A stretch of 62,116 nt of DNA from Streptomyces sp. NRRL F-2664 (GCF_000719345.1 NZ_JOFX01000037.1:1-62116), one strand, 5' to 3'; shown: positions 40,487 through 49,697, counted from the stretch's first letter. The notes: generated by a model not told the origin, from the letters alone. A program made the numbers and translations.

Positions 40487-40535
40487 GGTGGGGTGCGCCG
40501 CCGCCCGCAGCAGGCGGGCGGCGACGCCCCTCACC
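40487..40535 (-). promoter_or_regulatory. Intercistronic hairpin between gluB and gluC
   Basis: A stem of about 22 pairs with two mismatches (40487-40508 with 40514-40535), loop AGCAG, very GC-rich, starting six bases after the gluB stop. It lacks a T tract. It probably acts as a partial terminator or 3' stabiliser that favours the binding-protein message. Confidence 0.75.
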
Positions 40536-40541
40536 GATGAA

Positions 40542-41393
40542 TCAGCTGCCTTCGGTGATCTGCGGGGCAGGCTCGCTCTTGAAGTTGGCCGGGCCGAGGT
40601 TCTTGTCGACGGCCTTCTGCCAGCTGCCGTCCTCGACCATCTTCTTGAGCGCGGCGTTGATCTTGGTCTGGAGCTCCTTGTCGCCCTTCTTCAGACCGAT
40701 GCCGTAGTTCTCGTTGCTCAGGCTCAGGCCGACCAGCTTGAACTTGCCCTTGTTCTTCTCCTGAGCGGCGTAGCCGGCCAGGATCGAGTTGTCCGTGGTC
40801 AGTGCGTCCACGGCCTTGTTCTCCAGGCCGGTGAGGCACTCGGAGTAGCCGCCCTGCTCCAGCAGGTCGGCCTCGGGGGCCAGCTTGGTCTTGACGTTCT
40901 GCGCCGAGGTGGAGCCGGTGACCGAGCAGAGCTTCTTCTTGTTCAGGTCCTCGGCCTTGGTGATGCTCGTGTCGTCGGCGCGGACCAGGAGGTCCTGGTG
41001 CGCGAGGAAGTACGGGCCGGCGAAGTCGACCCTCTCCTTGCGCCTGTCGTTGATCGAGTAGGTCGCGACGACGAACTTGACGTCACCGTTGGAGATCAGG
41101 TTCTCGCGCTCGGCGCTGACGGCCTGCTTGAACTCGATCTGGTCGGGCTGGTAGCCGAGCTCCTTGGCGACGTAGGTCGCGACGTCGACGTCGAAGCCGG
41201 TGAACTTGCCGTCCGGCGTCTTCAGGCCCATACCGGGCTGGTCGTACTTGATGCCGACGACAATCTTGTCCTTGGCGCCACCGGAGGCACCGCCGTCACT
41301 GGAGGCATCCTGCTTGCTGCCGCCGCACGCGGTCGCGGTCAGGGAGAGGACGACGGCAGCGGCCACGGCCGCGCCGGCCTTGAAGAGCTTCAT
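40542..41393 (-). CDS. gluB: Glutamate-binding lipoprotein GluB, 283 aa
   Basis: Extracytoplasmic solute-binding protein, family 3. Lipoprotein signal: MKLFKAGAAVAAAVVLSLTATAC, with acylated Cys at residue 23 followed by a Gly/Ser/Asp linker. Typical family blocks: IVVGIKYDQPGMGLKTPDGKFTGFDVDVATYVAKELG, DFAGPYFLAHQDLLVRADD, LCSVTGSTSAQNVK, NYGIGLKKGDKELQTKINAALKKMVEDGSWQKAVDKNLG. ATG 41393 follows GAGGGAAG. Captures glutamate for GluC/GluD/GluA. Confidence 0.95.
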   Translation of the reverse strand: MKLFKAGAAVAAAVVLSLTATACGGSKQDASSDGGASGGAKDKIVVGIKYDQPGMGLKTPDGKFTGFDVDVATYVAKELGYQPDQIEFKQAVSAERENLISNGDVKFVVATYSINDRRKERVDFAGPYFLAHQDLLVRADDTSITKAEDLNKKKLCSVTGSTSAQNVKTKLAPEADLLEQGGYSECLTGLENKAVDALTTDNSILAGYAAQEKNKGKFKLVGLSLSNENYGIGLKKGDKELQTKINAALKKMVEDGSWQKAVDKNLGPANFKSEPAPQITEGS

Positions 41394-41481
41394 GGTGAAC
41401 TTCCCTCGGATGAGACGTGGTTGAAGACGAGCGACGACGCGTGCGCGGGGCCGCCAGGGGATCACTACCAGACGACAGCCG

Positions 41482-42267
41482 TCAGTGGTGCAGGATCTTC
41501 GACAGGAAGTCCTTCGCCCGATCACTGCGCGGGTTGCTGAAGAACTGCTCGGGGGTGGCCTCTTCGACGATCTTTCCGTCGGCCATGAAGACGACGCGGT
41601 TCGCCGCCGAGCGGGCGAAGCCCATCTCGTGGGTGACGACCACCATGGTCATGCCCTCACTGGCGAGCTGCTGCATGACCTCCAGCACCTCGTTGATCAT
41701 CTCCGGGTCGAGCGCCGAGGTGGGCTCGTCGAAGAGCATCACCTTCGGCTCCATCGCCAACGCCCGGGCGATCGCCACGCGCTGCTGCTGGCCGCCGGAG
41801 AGCTGGGCCGGGTACTTGTCCGCCTGCGACGCGACGCCGACCCGCTCCAGCAGGGACAGCGCCTTCGCGTGGGCCGCGGCCTGGTCGGTCCTGCGGACCT
41901 TGAGCTGGCCCAGCATGACGTTCTGCAGCACCGTCTTGTGCGCGAAGAGGTTGAACGACTGGAACACCATGCCGACGTCGGCGCGCAGACGGGCGAGCTC
42001 CTTGCCCTCCGAGGGCAGCTCCTTGCCGTCGAGCGTGATGGTGCCGGAGTCGATGGTCTCCAGGCGATTGATGGTCCGGCACAGCGTGGACTTGCCCGAT
42101 CCCGAAGGACCGATCACCACGACCACCTCGCCGCGGGCAATGCTCAGATCGATGTCCTGAAGCACGTGCAGCGCGCCGAAGTGCTTGTTGACGTTGCTCA
42201 GCACGACCAGGTCGTCCGCGGTACCGGCCGCGTCCTGAACGTCCTTGGTTACTGATACTCCGCTCAT
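41482..42267 (-). CDS. gluA: Glutamate ABC transporter ATP-binding protein GluA, 261 aa
   Basis: ABC ATPase of the polar amino acid class. Walker [11 protein letters not shown] (~residue 53), Q-loop MVFQSFNLF, signature [15 protein letters not shown], Walker [13 protein letters not shown], switch His in VVVTHEMG. The first ~20 residues precede the domain. ATG 42267. First gene of gluABCD, divergent from gluR-gluK; the leader has a stem-loop at 42282-42302. Confidence 0.95.
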   Translation of the reverse strand: MSGVSVTKDVQDAAGTADDLVVLSNVNKHFGALHVLQDIDLSIARGEVVVVIGPSGSGKSTLCRTINRLETIDSGTITLDGKELPSEGKELARLRADVGMVFQSFNLFAHKTVLQNVMLGQLKVRRTDQAAAHAKALSLLERVGVASQADKYPAQLSGGQQQRVAIARALAMEPKVMLFDEPTSALDPEMINEVLEVMQQLASEGMTMVVVTHEMGFARSAANRVVFMADGKIVEEATPEQFFSNPRSDRAKDFLSKILHH

Positions 42268-42281
42268 CGGCTTCTAGCTCC

Positions 42282-42302
42282 GTCCTCCTCGGTTGGGAGG
42301 AC
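42282..42302 (-). promoter_or_regulatory. Stem-loop in the gluA leader
   Basis: GTCCTCC (42282-42288) pairs with GGAGGAC (42296-42302), loop of seven. On the gluA mRNA one arm contains GGAGGAC, a Shine-Dalgarno-like run about 14 bases from the start, so the structure could modulate translation. Confidence 0.5.
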
Positions 42303-42306
42303 AGTA

Positions 42307-42333
42307 GTGACGACCTGCGCACAACGTCATCAC
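42307..42333. promoter_or_regulatory. Candidate GluR operator in the gluA-gluR gap
   Basis: Inverted repeat GTGACGAC-N11-GTCATCAC (7 of 8 positions match). It lies between the divergent gluA and gluR genes, where a two-component regulator would be expected to bind. The 351-base gap also holds ATCCGG-N6-CCGGAT (42359-42376) and the direct repeats GCATAACGAT (42351) and GCATAACGGT (42426). Confidence 0.45.
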
Positions 42334-42618
42334 ATCTGAGGGAGAATTGAGCATAACGATCCGGCCTCTTCCGGATACGCTCCGTGCGCGGCACCGGCGT
42401 GGTCGATCATGTGCGCGTACCGGGTGCATAACGGTGGGCGCGACGCGGCGGAACCCTCTTGACGTGGGACTCCGCATGGGCGTGGATGCAGGGTGGCCGT
42501 TTCTGCGGCCGTACGCGCGGCACCGACCGGTCGCGCGGAGACCGAGCAGGCCGCACGAGCCGTGACCGCGGCCCGGGAAGCGGGCCGCCCGAGACAGACG
42601 TGAGGAGAGGGGGACGAC

Positions 42619-43323
42619 ATGAGACTGCTGCTCGTCGAGGACGACGATCACGTCGCCGCCGCCCTGTCCGCGATCCTCGCCCGGCACGGCTTCCAGGTCA
42701 CCCATGCCCGCAACGGCGAAGAGGCCCTCCAGGCGCTGCTGCCCGCCGGCGCCCCGCCCTTCGGCGTGGTCCTGCTCGACCTCGGGCTGCCCGACCAGGA
42801 CGGCTACGAGGTGTGCGGCCGGATCCGCAAGCGCACCGCCACGCCCGTCATCATGGTCACCGCGCGGGCCGACGTGCGCTCCCGCATCCACGGCCTGAAC
42901 ATGGGCGCCGACGACTACGTCGTCAAGCCCTACGACACCGGCGAGCTGCTGGCCCGCATCCACGCCGTCGCCCGGCGCACCGGCGCCTCCGAGGAGGCCG
43001 TCGCCACCGGCACCGGCGCGCCCACCACCGTCCGCCTCGGCCCGGTCAGCATCGAGCTGCCCACCCGCCGGGTCAGCGTGGACGGCACCGACGTACCCCT
43101 CACCCGCAAGGAGTTCGACCTGCTGGCGCTGCTCGCGCAGCGGCCCGGCGTCGTCTTCCGCCGCGAGCAGATCATCAGCGAGGTGTGGCGGACCAGCTGG
43201 GAGGGGACCGGGCGGACCCTGGAGGTCCACGTCGCCTCGCTGCGCTCCAAGCTGCGCATGCCCGCCCTCATCGAGACCGTCCGCGGGGTGGGCTACCGGC
43301 TCGTCACCCCGGCCGCCCCGTAG
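42619..43323 (+). CDS. gluR: OmpR/PhoB-type response regulator GluR, 234 aa
   Basis: Receiver domain residues 1-115 (acidic pocket LLVEDDDH, phospho-Asp in VVLLDLGLPDQDGYEV, Thr in IIMVTAR, Lys in YVVKPYD) and a C-terminal winged helix (~140-230: LTRKEFDLLALLAQRPGVVFRREQIISEVW...TLEVHVASLRSKL). ATG 42619 is preceded by GAGGAGAGGGGGA. In S. coelicolor the adjacent pair GluR-GluK senses glutamate and activates gluABCD; the divergent arrangement here is the same. Confidence 0.93.
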   Translation: MRLLLVEDDDHVAAALSAILARHGFQVTHARNGEEALQALLPAGAPPFGVVLLDLGLPDQDGYEVCGRIRKRTATPVIMVTARADVRSRIHGLNMGADDYVVKPYDTGELLARIHAVARRTGASEEAVATGTGAPTTVRLGPVSIELPTRRVSVDGTDVPLTRKEFDLLALLAQRPGVVFRREQIISEVWRTSWEGTGRTLEVHVASLRSKLRMPALIETVRGVGYRLVTPAAP

Positions 43324-43335
43324 GCGGCTCCTGCC

Positions 43336-44748
43336 GTGCGTGCCCGCCTGCTCCCCCTGCTCGTCATCCTGATGGCGGGCACGCTCCTCGCCCTGGGCTT
43401 CCCGCTCGCCGTGAGCCTGGCCGCCGGGCAGCAGCAGCGGGTGGTCGTCGACCGCATCGACGACAGCGCCCGCTTCGCCGCCCTCGCCCAGTTCGTCATC
43501 GACGCCCGGGGCTCCGGCTCCACCGGCGCCGACGAGCGCGAGCAGACCCTCCAGCACGAGCTGGGCCGCTACCACGAGCTGTACGGCATCCGCGTGGGGA
43601 TCTTCAACCGCGACGACAACGCCATGGTCCGCTCCCCGGGCTGGTGGCATCTGCCCGAGTCCGGCGAGGGCCGCCAGGCCTTCGTGGAGGCGCTCGCCGG
43701 ACGCCGCAGCCACGACCCGCCGCAGGTGTGGCCCTGGCAGACGAACGGCAAGCTCCTCGTCGTCTCGCCGGTCGTGCTCGACGGCGACGTGGTCGCCGTC
43801 GTCGCCACGGAATCGCCGACGGACCTGATGCGGGGCCGGATCCTGAGGGGCTGGCTGCTCATCGCGGGCGGCCTCACCGCCGCCATGCTGGTCGCCTTCG
43901 GCGCCGCGCTGCGGCTCACCAGCTGGGTGCTCAAGCCCGTACGGACCCTGGACACCGCAGCCCACGGCATCGCCACCGGCCGGATGAACTCCCGCGTCTC
44001 CGCCGCCGGCGGCCCACCAGAACTCCAGCGCCTGGCCCACTCCTTCAACGAGATGGCCGACAACGTCGAAGAGGCGCTGGAGCAGCAGCGGGCTTTCGTC
44101 GCCGACGCCTCGCACCAGCTGCGCAACCCGCTCGCGGCCCTGCTCCTGCGCATCGAGCTGCTCGCCCTGGAACTGCCCGAGGGCAATGCGGAGATCGCCT
44201 CCGTGCGCACCGAGGGCAAGCGCCTGACGCAGGTCCTCGACGACCTTCTGGACCTGGCGCTGGCCGAGCACGCCTCCGCCGAGATCAGTCTCACCGACAT
44301 CGGTGCGCTGGCCGCGGAACGGGTCGCCGCGTGGCGGCCGTACGCCGAGGAGAAGGGCGTACGGCTCACCGGGACGGGCCGGACCGCCGTGACCGGCTGG
44401 GCCGATCCCATCGCCCTGTCCAGCGCGCTCGACGCCGTCATCGACAACGCCCTCAAGTTCACCCCCGCCGGGGAGGAGGTCGAGGTGACGGTCTCGGCCG
44501 AGGGCCGCTCGGTCCGCGTCGTCGTCGCCGACCGGGGGCCCGGCCTCACCGAGGAGGAGCTGCTGCGGGTGGGCGACCGCTTCTGGCGCAGCGGCCGCCA
44601 CCAGAACATCAAGGGCTCCGGGCTCGGCCTTTCGATCTCCCGGACCCTGCTCGCCGCGGGCGGCGGGACCCTGTCGTACGCGACGAACGAGCCCCACGGG
44701 CTGCGGGTGACCGTGACGGTCCCGCGCACCGGCCCCGAGGGCTCCTGA
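43336..44748 (+). CDS. gluK: Sensor histidine kinase GluK, 470 aa
   Basis: Membrane kinase: TM1 (LLPLLVILMAGTLLALGFPLAVSLA, ~residues 4-28), an extracytoplasmic domain of ~130 residues, TM2 (LLIAGGLTAAMLVAFGAAL, ~173-192), HAMP, HisKA with phospho-His in VADASHQLRNPLAALLLR (~residue 260), and HATPase with DNALKFTPAG and GSGLGLSI. GTG 43336 lies 12 bases after the gluR stop with little ribosome binding site, so it may be translated by coupling. Partner of GluR. Confidence 0.93.
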   Translation: MRARLLPLLVILMAGTLLALGFPLAVSLAAGQQQRVVVDRIDDSARFAALAQFVIDARGSGSTGADEREQTLQHELGRYHELYGIRVGIFNRDDNAMVRSPGWWHLPESGEGRQAFVEALAGRRSHDPPQVWPWQTNGKLLVVSPVVLDGDVVAVVATESPTDLMRGRILRGWLLIAGGLTAAMLVAFGAALRLTSWVLKPVRTLDTAAHGIATGRMNSRVSAAGGPPELQRLAHSFNEMADNVEEALEQQRAFVADASHQLRNPLAALLLRIELLALELPEGNAEIASVRTEGKRLTQVLDDLLDLALAEHASAEISLTDIGALAAERVAAWRPYAEEKGVRLTGTGRTAVTGWADPIALSSALDAVIDNALKFTPAGEEVEVTVSAEGRSVRVVVADRGPGLTEEELLRVGDRFWRSGRHQNIKGSGLGLSISRTLLAAGGGTLSYATNEPHGLRVTVTVPRTGPEGS

Positions 44749-44749
44749 C

Positions 44750-45007
44750 GCGCAGAGCGGACCCGGCCCACGGCTCCCGGGCCATGGTCGTACGGGCGGG
44801 CGCGGACCCCGCGTACAGCTCCTCGACCGCCCGCACCTCCAGGGCGACCGCCCGCTCCGGGCCGGCTCGCGGCCCGGCGACCACGTCGGGGTCGGCCCTC
44901 ACCTCGTCGAGGTCGAAGTCCAGCCAGTGGCGGAAAACGTATGCACCGGGCGGGCCACAGAACTGCCGATACGGCTGCGGAATTTCAACGGGCTCACTGA
45001 GACCCAC
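44750..45007 (-). pseudogene. Coding-like remnant on the reverse strand, probable 5' fragment of a lost gene
   Basis: The 390-base gap between gluK and the LacI gene is not blank. From ATG 45007 leftward a frame reads MGLSEPVEIPQPYRQFCGPPGAYVFRHWLDFDLDEVRADPDVV and so on, with nearly all third positions G or C for about 60 codons, then runs into sequence antisense to gluK, where it becomes Arg/Ser-rich and stops at 44609. I cannot name the family. Its position, divergent from a truncated LacI gene, suggests it once was that regulator's target. Confidence 0.35.
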
Positions 45008-45138
45008 TTATGCGCTTCAGCCCGGGCGCCCCAAGGGGACCTGGTCCGAACTGCCGGGAGGCTGCAGCGGTTTGGCGGCGGAGGCGCCGAGGGAAGTGTG
45101 CCGCTGTGCACAGCGGTATTCGGGACAGGAGGCAGGCC

Positions 45139-45918
45139 ATGGCCCGCAGACCCACCATCAAGGACATCGCCCGCCGTGCCGGAGTGTCGCAGAGCGCCGT
45201 GTCCTTCGCGCTGAACGACCGGCCGGGCGTCTCGCAGGACACCCGGGCGCGGATCCGCCGCGTCGCCGAGGAACTGGGCTGGCAGCCCAACAGCGCCGCC
45301 CGGGCGCTGTCCGGGGAACGCGCCGGCGCCGTGGGGCTCGTCCTGGCCCGGCCCGCGCACACCCTGGGCGTGGAGTCCTTCTTCCTGCAGCTCGTCTCCG
45401 GCATCCAGGAGGTCCTCTCCACCGCCCGGACGGCCCTGCTGTTCCAGGTCGTCGAGGACGTGGACGCCGAATGCGCGGTCTACCACCGCTGGTGGGCGGA
45501 GCGGCGGGTCGACGGCGTGCTCGTCGTCGACCCGCGCACGGGCGACCCCCGCCCGGCACTCCTGGCGAAGCTGGGCCTGCCCGCGGTCACCGTCGGCGAG
45601 CCCGGCCCGCCCGCCGCGCCCCCGGTGCACACCGTGCCCCCGCCGCTGTCCTCGGTCCGGGCCGACGACGCCGGGGCGATGGCCCGGATCCTGGAGCACC
45701 TGCACGGGCTGGGGCACCGCCGGATCGTCCACATCGCGGGGCTGCCCGGCCTGGCCCACACCGTCCGCCGGATGGAGTCCCTGCGGGCCCAGGCGCAGCG
45801 GCACGGCCTCGGGCCGGACCACGTGCGCTCGGTGGTCACCGACTACTCCGACGCCCAGGGCGCGGCCGCCACCCGCCGGGTCCTCGCCGAGCCGCCGCCC
45901 GCGCATACTGATTCCTGA
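45139..45918 (+). CDS. LacI family regulator, C-terminally truncated, 259 aa
   Basis: N-terminal LacI headpiece is complete (ARRPTIKDIARRAGVSQSAVSFALNDRPGVSQDTRARIRRVAEELGWQPNSAARALSGER), followed by most of the periplasmic-binding-like effector domain up to TDYSDAQGAAATRRVLAEPPPAHTDS and a stop. Family members usually run to ~335-345 aa, so about 80 residues including the last effector-domain strands are missing. No continuation was seen in the other frames before the ROK gene at 45940. ATG 45139 follows AGGAGG. It may be a non-inducible repressor or a decaying gene. Confidence 0.8.
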   Translation: MARRPTIKDIARRAGVSQSAVSFALNDRPGVSQDTRARIRRVAEELGWQPNSAARALSGERAGAVGLVLARPAHTLGVESFFLQLVSGIQEVLSTARTALLFQVVEDVDAECAVYHRWWAERRVDGVLVVDPRTGDPRPALLAKLGLPAVTVGEPGPPAAPPVHTVPPPLSSVRADDAGAMARILEHLHGLGHRRIVHIAGLPGLAHTVRRMESLRAQAQRHGLGPDHVRSVVTDYSDAQGAAATRRVLAEPPPAHTDS

Positions 45919-45939
45919 ACCCTTCCTGGAGCCGCCACC

Positions 45940-46965
45940 GTGATCACCCCCACCGCCCCGTCGCCCACACCGCGTGCCGCCGCGGCCGCCGGACCGACGG
46001 TGGCGATCGACGTCGGCGGTACGAAGATCGCCGGGGCGCTGGTGCACGCCGACGGCACGATGACGGCCACCACCCGCCGCGCCACCCCGCGCGCCGTGGA
46101 CGCCGAAGGGGTCATGGCGGCGGTGGCCGAGGTCGTCGCCGACCTGTCCGCCTCGCCGCTGTGGGCCTCGACGGTCCGCTGCGGCATCGGCAGTGCCGGA
46201 CCCGTGGACACCTCCCGGGGCACGGTCAGCCCGGTCAACATCGGGGCCTGGCGGGACTTCCCGGTCCAGGAGCGGGTCGCGGCGGAGCTCGCGGCGCGCG
46301 GAGCGCACGTGCCCACCGTCCTGGCCGGCGACGGCGTGGCGATGACGGCGGCCGAGCACTGGCTGGGTGCGGCCCGCGGCTACGCGAACGCCCTGTGCAT
46401 GGTGGTCTCCACCGGCGTCGGCGGCGGCCTGATCCTGAACAACCGGCTCCACCCCGGCCCCACCGGCAACGCGGGCCACATCGGTCACATCAGCGTGGCT
46501 TTCGACGGCGAGCCGTGCGCCTGCGGCGGACGCGGCTGCGTGGAGTCCGTCGCTTCCGGCACGGCCATCGCCCGTTGGGCCCGCGACCAGGGCTGGAAGC
46601 CGTCCGCCGACTCGGGCGCGGGGGCCGCGCCCGACACCACGGCGGCGGGCGTGGCCGCCGCAGCCGCGCAGGGCGACCCGGTCGCCCTGGCCGCCTTCGA
46701 CCGCGCCGGCCGCGCCCTGGCCGCCGCGATCGCGGCGGCCGCCACCCTCGTGGAGACGGACATCGCGGTCATCGGCGGGGGAGTGGCGGCCGCCGGAGAC
46801 ATCCTCTTCGGGCCGATCCGCACCCACCTCGCCCAGTACGCCACGCTCTCCTTCGTCCAGGGGCTCAAGGTGGTGCCGGCGACCCTGGGCACCGACGCGG
46901 GCCTGATCGGCGCGGCCGCCGCGGCGACCATGCTGCTGCCGCCCGCACCCGCCGCCACGCGGTGA
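45940..46965 (+). CDS. ROK family sugar kinase, 341 aa
   Basis: ATP-binding motif VAIDVGGTKIAGALVHADG at residues ~22-40; the ROK zinc motif GNAGHIGHISVAFDGEPCACGGRGCVESVASG (~residues 166-197) with all three cysteines and the His present; second phosphate motif VSTGVGGGLI. Probably a glucokinase or N-acetylglucosamine/mannosamine-type kinase; no NagC-like DNA-binding domain. GTG 45940 with GGAG at seven bases. It follows the truncated LacI gene by 21 bases and may have been in its regulon. Ends three bases from a convergent gene. Confidence 0.9.
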   Translation: MITPTAPSPTPRAAAAAGPTVAIDVGGTKIAGALVHADGTMTATTRRATPRAVDAEGVMAAVAEVVADLSASPLWASTVRCGIGSAGPVDTSRGTVSPVNIGAWRDFPVQERVAAELAARGAHVPTVLAGDGVAMTAAEHWLGAARGYANALCMVVSTGVGGGLILNNRLHPGPTGNAGHIGHISVAFDGEPCACGGRGCVESVASGTAIARWARDQGWKPSADSGAGAAPDTTAAGVAAAAAQGDPVALAAFDRAGRALAAAIAAAATLVETDIAVIGGGVAAAGDILFGPIRTHLAQYATLSFVQGLKVVPATLGTDAGLIGAAAAATMLLPPAPAATR

Positions 46966-46968
46966 AGG

Positions 46969-47964
46969 TCAGGGCTTGACGGACCGGTAGTACCGGCCGG
47001 CGCCCTCGTGCAGCTCCAGGGGATCGGTGTAGATCGCCGTCCGCAGGTCCACCAGCTGCGCCGCGTGCACCTCGCCCCCGACCCGGTCGCGGCTGTGGAT
47101 CACCGTCCGGGTCAGCTGCTCGGTCAGCCTGGGGTCGGTCTTCACCGTCGTCACCAGCAGGTTCGGTACGGCCAGAGTGGCCACCGCGCTGGTGTTGCGG
47201 GCCCGCTTGTAGGCGTCCTGCGGCATCACGGCCGTCCGGTAGTAGCGCGCCGGGCTCCCGCTGCCCTGGAGCTCCTCCACCAGGTCGCCCAGCGGCACGA
47301 GCCGGATGTCGAAGCGCTCCGACAGCTCGCGCACCGCGTTCGTGGGCAGGCCGCCCGACCAGAAGAAGGCGTCGATCCGGCCCGCCTCCAGCTCGGACGG
47401 CATGGTGTCGATGCCGATGGACACCGGCGTGATGTCCAGGACCGGGTCGATGCCGGCCGCGATGAGCAGCCGCTCCGTGACCAGCCGCACCCCGGAACCA
47501 GGCTGGCCGATCGCGACCCGCTTGCCCCGCAGGTCCCGCGCCGACTGCACCGTGGATCCGGCCGGCACCACCAACTGCACGTAGTCGTCGTAGAGGCGCA
47601 CACAGCCGCGCAGCAGGTCAGCGCCCGGCTTCCCGTCGAGCCGGTACTTCGCGACCGCGTCCGCCGTGGCCACGGTGAAGTCGGCCTCCCCGGTGGCCAG
47701 CCGCTTGAGGTTCTCCTGCGAGCCCTCGCTCGTCACCAGCTCGACGTCCACCCCGGGCATGTCCCGTCCGAGCGCCTGCTGCAGAAGCTGCCCGTACCGG
47801 TGGTAGACACCGGTCTTCGCACCCGTGCTGAAGGTCAGCCCGCCCTGCAGCTCCGGCTGCCCGAAGGGCTTCAGCCACCACGTGAGGACGCCGAGCACGG
47901 CGAGTACGGCCACCAGGACCCGCAGGGCATGGCGCCTGCTGATCCGGGGCGGTACGAGAGGCAT
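46969..47964 (-). CDS. TAXI family TRAP-type solute-binding protein, 331 aa
   Basis: N-terminal membrane anchor or signal (RRHALRVLVAVLAVLGVLTWWLKPFG, residues ~10-35), then the TAXI fold: LTFSTGAKTGVYHRYGQLLQQALG, VELVTSEGSQENLKRLATGEADFTVATADAV, DLRGKRVAIGQPGSGVRLVTERLL, IDAFFWSGGLPTNAVREL. No lipobox Cys and no TRAP membrane genes adjacent, so it is an orphan binding protein. ATG 47964; the reading frame extends far upstream antisense to miaB and is not coding there. Confidence 0.88.
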   Translation of the reverse strand: MPLVPPRISRRHALRVLVAVLAVLGVLTWWLKPFGQPELQGGLTFSTGAKTGVYHRYGQLLQQALGRDMPGVDVELVTSEGSQENLKRLATGEADFTVATADAVAKYRLDGKPGADLLRGCVRLYDDYVQLVVPAGSTVQSARDLRGKRVAIGQPGSGVRLVTERLLIAAGIDPVLDITPVSIGIDTMPSELEAGRIDAFFWSGGLPTNAVRELSERFDIRLVPLGDLVEELQGSGSPARYYRTAVMPQDAYKRARNTSAVATLAVPNLLVTTVKTDPRLTEQLTRTVIHSRDRVGGEVHAAQLVDLRTAIYTDPLELHEGAGRYYRSVKP

Positions 47965-48126
47965 GGGCGCGATCCTGCCACCCGGCCGCCGTCCTGTCAC
48001 GGCGCGGGCCGGGCCCCTGTCCGGCCCGAGCCCCCTACCGCCCCTTCGACCTGCGGCGGGGCAGGTTCGGCCGGCCCCCGCCCGGAGGCCGGCGGCACAG
48101 CGGCCGGAGGGCTGCCGTCCACCACC

Positions 48127-48132
48127 TACCCT
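48127..48132 (+). promoter_or_regulatory. -10 box (TACCCT) for leaderless miaB mRNA
   Basis: TACCCT, six bases, then ATG 48139; no Shine-Dalgarno sequence. Confidence 0.6.
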
Positions 48133-48138
48133 TGATGC

Positions 48139-49662
48139 ATGACCAGCAGCGACCGGAGCCAGGCAGTGGACGAGAAGCGAAGCTACGAGGTGCGCACCTA
48201 CGGGTGCCAGATGAACGTGCACGACTCGGAGCGGCTCTCCGGTCTGCTGGAGGACGCCGGGTACGTCCGGGCGCCCGAGGGCTCCAACGGCGACGCCGAC
48301 GTGGTGGTCTTCAACACCTGCGCGGTCCGCGAGAACGCCGACAACAAGCTGTACGGCAACCTCGGCCGCCTCGCCCCCATGAAGACGAAGCGCCCCGGCA
48401 TGCAGATCGCCGTCGGCGGCTGCCTCGCCCAGAAGGACCGCGACACGATCGTCAAGAAGGCCCCCTGGGTCGACGTCGTCTTCGGCACGCACAACATCGG
48501 CAAGCTGCCCGTGCTGCTGGAGCGCGCCCGCATCCAGGAGGAGGCGCAGGTCGAGATCGCCGAGTCGCTGGAGGCGTTCCCCTCCACGCTGCCGACCCGC
48601 CGCGAGTCCGCGTACGCCGCCTGGGTCTCGATCTCCGTCGGCTGCAACAACACCTGCACCTTCTGCATCGTCCCGGCGCTGCGCGGCAAGGAGGAGGACC
48701 GCCGGCCCGGCGACATCCTCGCCGAGGTGGAGGCCCTGGTCGCCGAGGGCGTCTCGGAGATCACCCTCCTCGGCCAGAACGTGAACGCCTACGGATCCGA
48801 CCTCGGCGACCGCGAGGCCTTCTCCAAGCTGCTGCGCGCCTGCGGCGGGATCGAGGGCCTGGAGCGGGTCCGCTTCACCTCCCCGCACCCGCGCGACTTC
48901 ACCGACGACGTGATCGCGGCGATGGCCGAGACCCCGAACGTGATGCCGCAGCTGCACATGCCGCTGCAGTCCGGCTCCGACCCGATCCTGAAGGCGATGC
49001 GCCGCTCGTACCGCCAGGAGCGCTTCCTCGGCATCATCGAGAAGGTGCGTGCCGCGATCCCGCACGCCGCGATCTCCACCGACATCATCGTGGGCTTCCC
49101 CGGCGAGACGGAGGAGGACTTCCAGCAGACGATGCACGTCGTGCGCGAGGCCCGCTTCGCGAACGCCTTCACCTTCCAGTACTCCAAGCGGCCCGGCACC
49201 CCCGCCGCCGACATGGACGGGCAGATCCCCAAGGAGGTCGTGCAGGAACGCTACATGCGCCTGGTCGCCCTCCAGGAGGAGATCTCCTGGGAGGAGAACA
49301 AGAAGCAGGTCGGCCGCACGTTGGAGATCATGGTCGCCGAGGGGGAGGGCCGCAAGGACGGCGCCACGCACCGCCTGTCCGGGCGCGCCCCCGACAACCG
49401 CCTGGTCCACTTCACCAAGCCGGAGCAGGAGGTCCGCCCCGGCGACGTGGTCACCGTCGACATCACCTACGCCGCCCCGCACCACCTGCTCGCCGAGGGC
49501 CCGACGCTCAACCTGCGCCGCACCCGCGCGGGCGACGCCTGGGAGAAGCGCAACGCCGCCCCCGCCCAGCCGGCGGGCGTCATGCTCGGCATCCCGACCC
49601 TGGGCGTCCCGGCGCCCCTGCCGGCCGTCGCCTCCGGCTGTTCGGTGCCCGCCTCCTCCTGA
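48139..49662 (+). CDS. miaB: tRNA-2-methylthio-N6-dimethylallyladenosine synthase MiaB, 507 aa
   Basis: Radical-SAM methylthiotransferase acting on A37 of tRNAs. MTTase cysteines: [34 protein letters not shown]. Radical-SAM motif [11 protein letters not shown] near residue 173; TRAM domain ~390-455; Pro/Ala-rich C-terminal tail. NVHDSE and CAVREN distinguish MiaB from RimO. The enzyme that makes its substrate, MiaA, is 1.5 kb downstream, and both show leaderless-type starts. Confidence 0.96.
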   Translation: MTSSDRSQAVDEKRSYEVRTYGCQMNVHDSERLSGLLEDAGYVRAPEGSNGDADVVVFNTCAVRENADNKLYGNLGRLAPMKTKRPGMQIAVGGCLAQKDRDTIVKKAPWVDVVFGTHNIGKLPVLLERARIQEEAQVEIAESLEAFPSTLPTRRESAYAAWVSISVGCNNTCTFCIVPALRGKEEDRRPGDILAEVEALVAEGVSEITLLGQNVNAYGSDLGDREAFSKLLRACGGIEGLERVRFTSPHPRDFTDDVIAAMAETPNVMPQLHMPLQSGSDPILKAMRRSYRQERFLGIIEKVRAAIPHAAISTDIIVGFPGETEEDFQQTMHVVREARFANAFTFQYSKRPGTPAADMDGQIPKEVVQERYMRLVALQEEISWEENKKQVGRTLEIMVAEGEGRKDGATHRLSGRAPDNRLVHFTKPEQEVRPGDVVTVDITYAAPHHLLAEGPTLNLRRTRAGDAWEKRNAAPAQPAGVMLGIPTLGVPAPLPAVASGCSVPASS

Positions 49663-49697
49663 GGCTGCGGGACGGCGGTCCGGCTAGGCTGCGGATC

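Noticed and set aside
44609..44749. Extension of the reverse coding-like frame into gluK
   Set aside because: Inside gluK the frame turns Arg/Ser-rich and is plainly antisense; only the part right of 44750 has coding character.
42459..45911. 1150-codon forward frame across gluR, gluK and lacI
   Set aside because: Arg/Pro/His-rich out-of-frame shadow; the real genes show family motifs in other frames.
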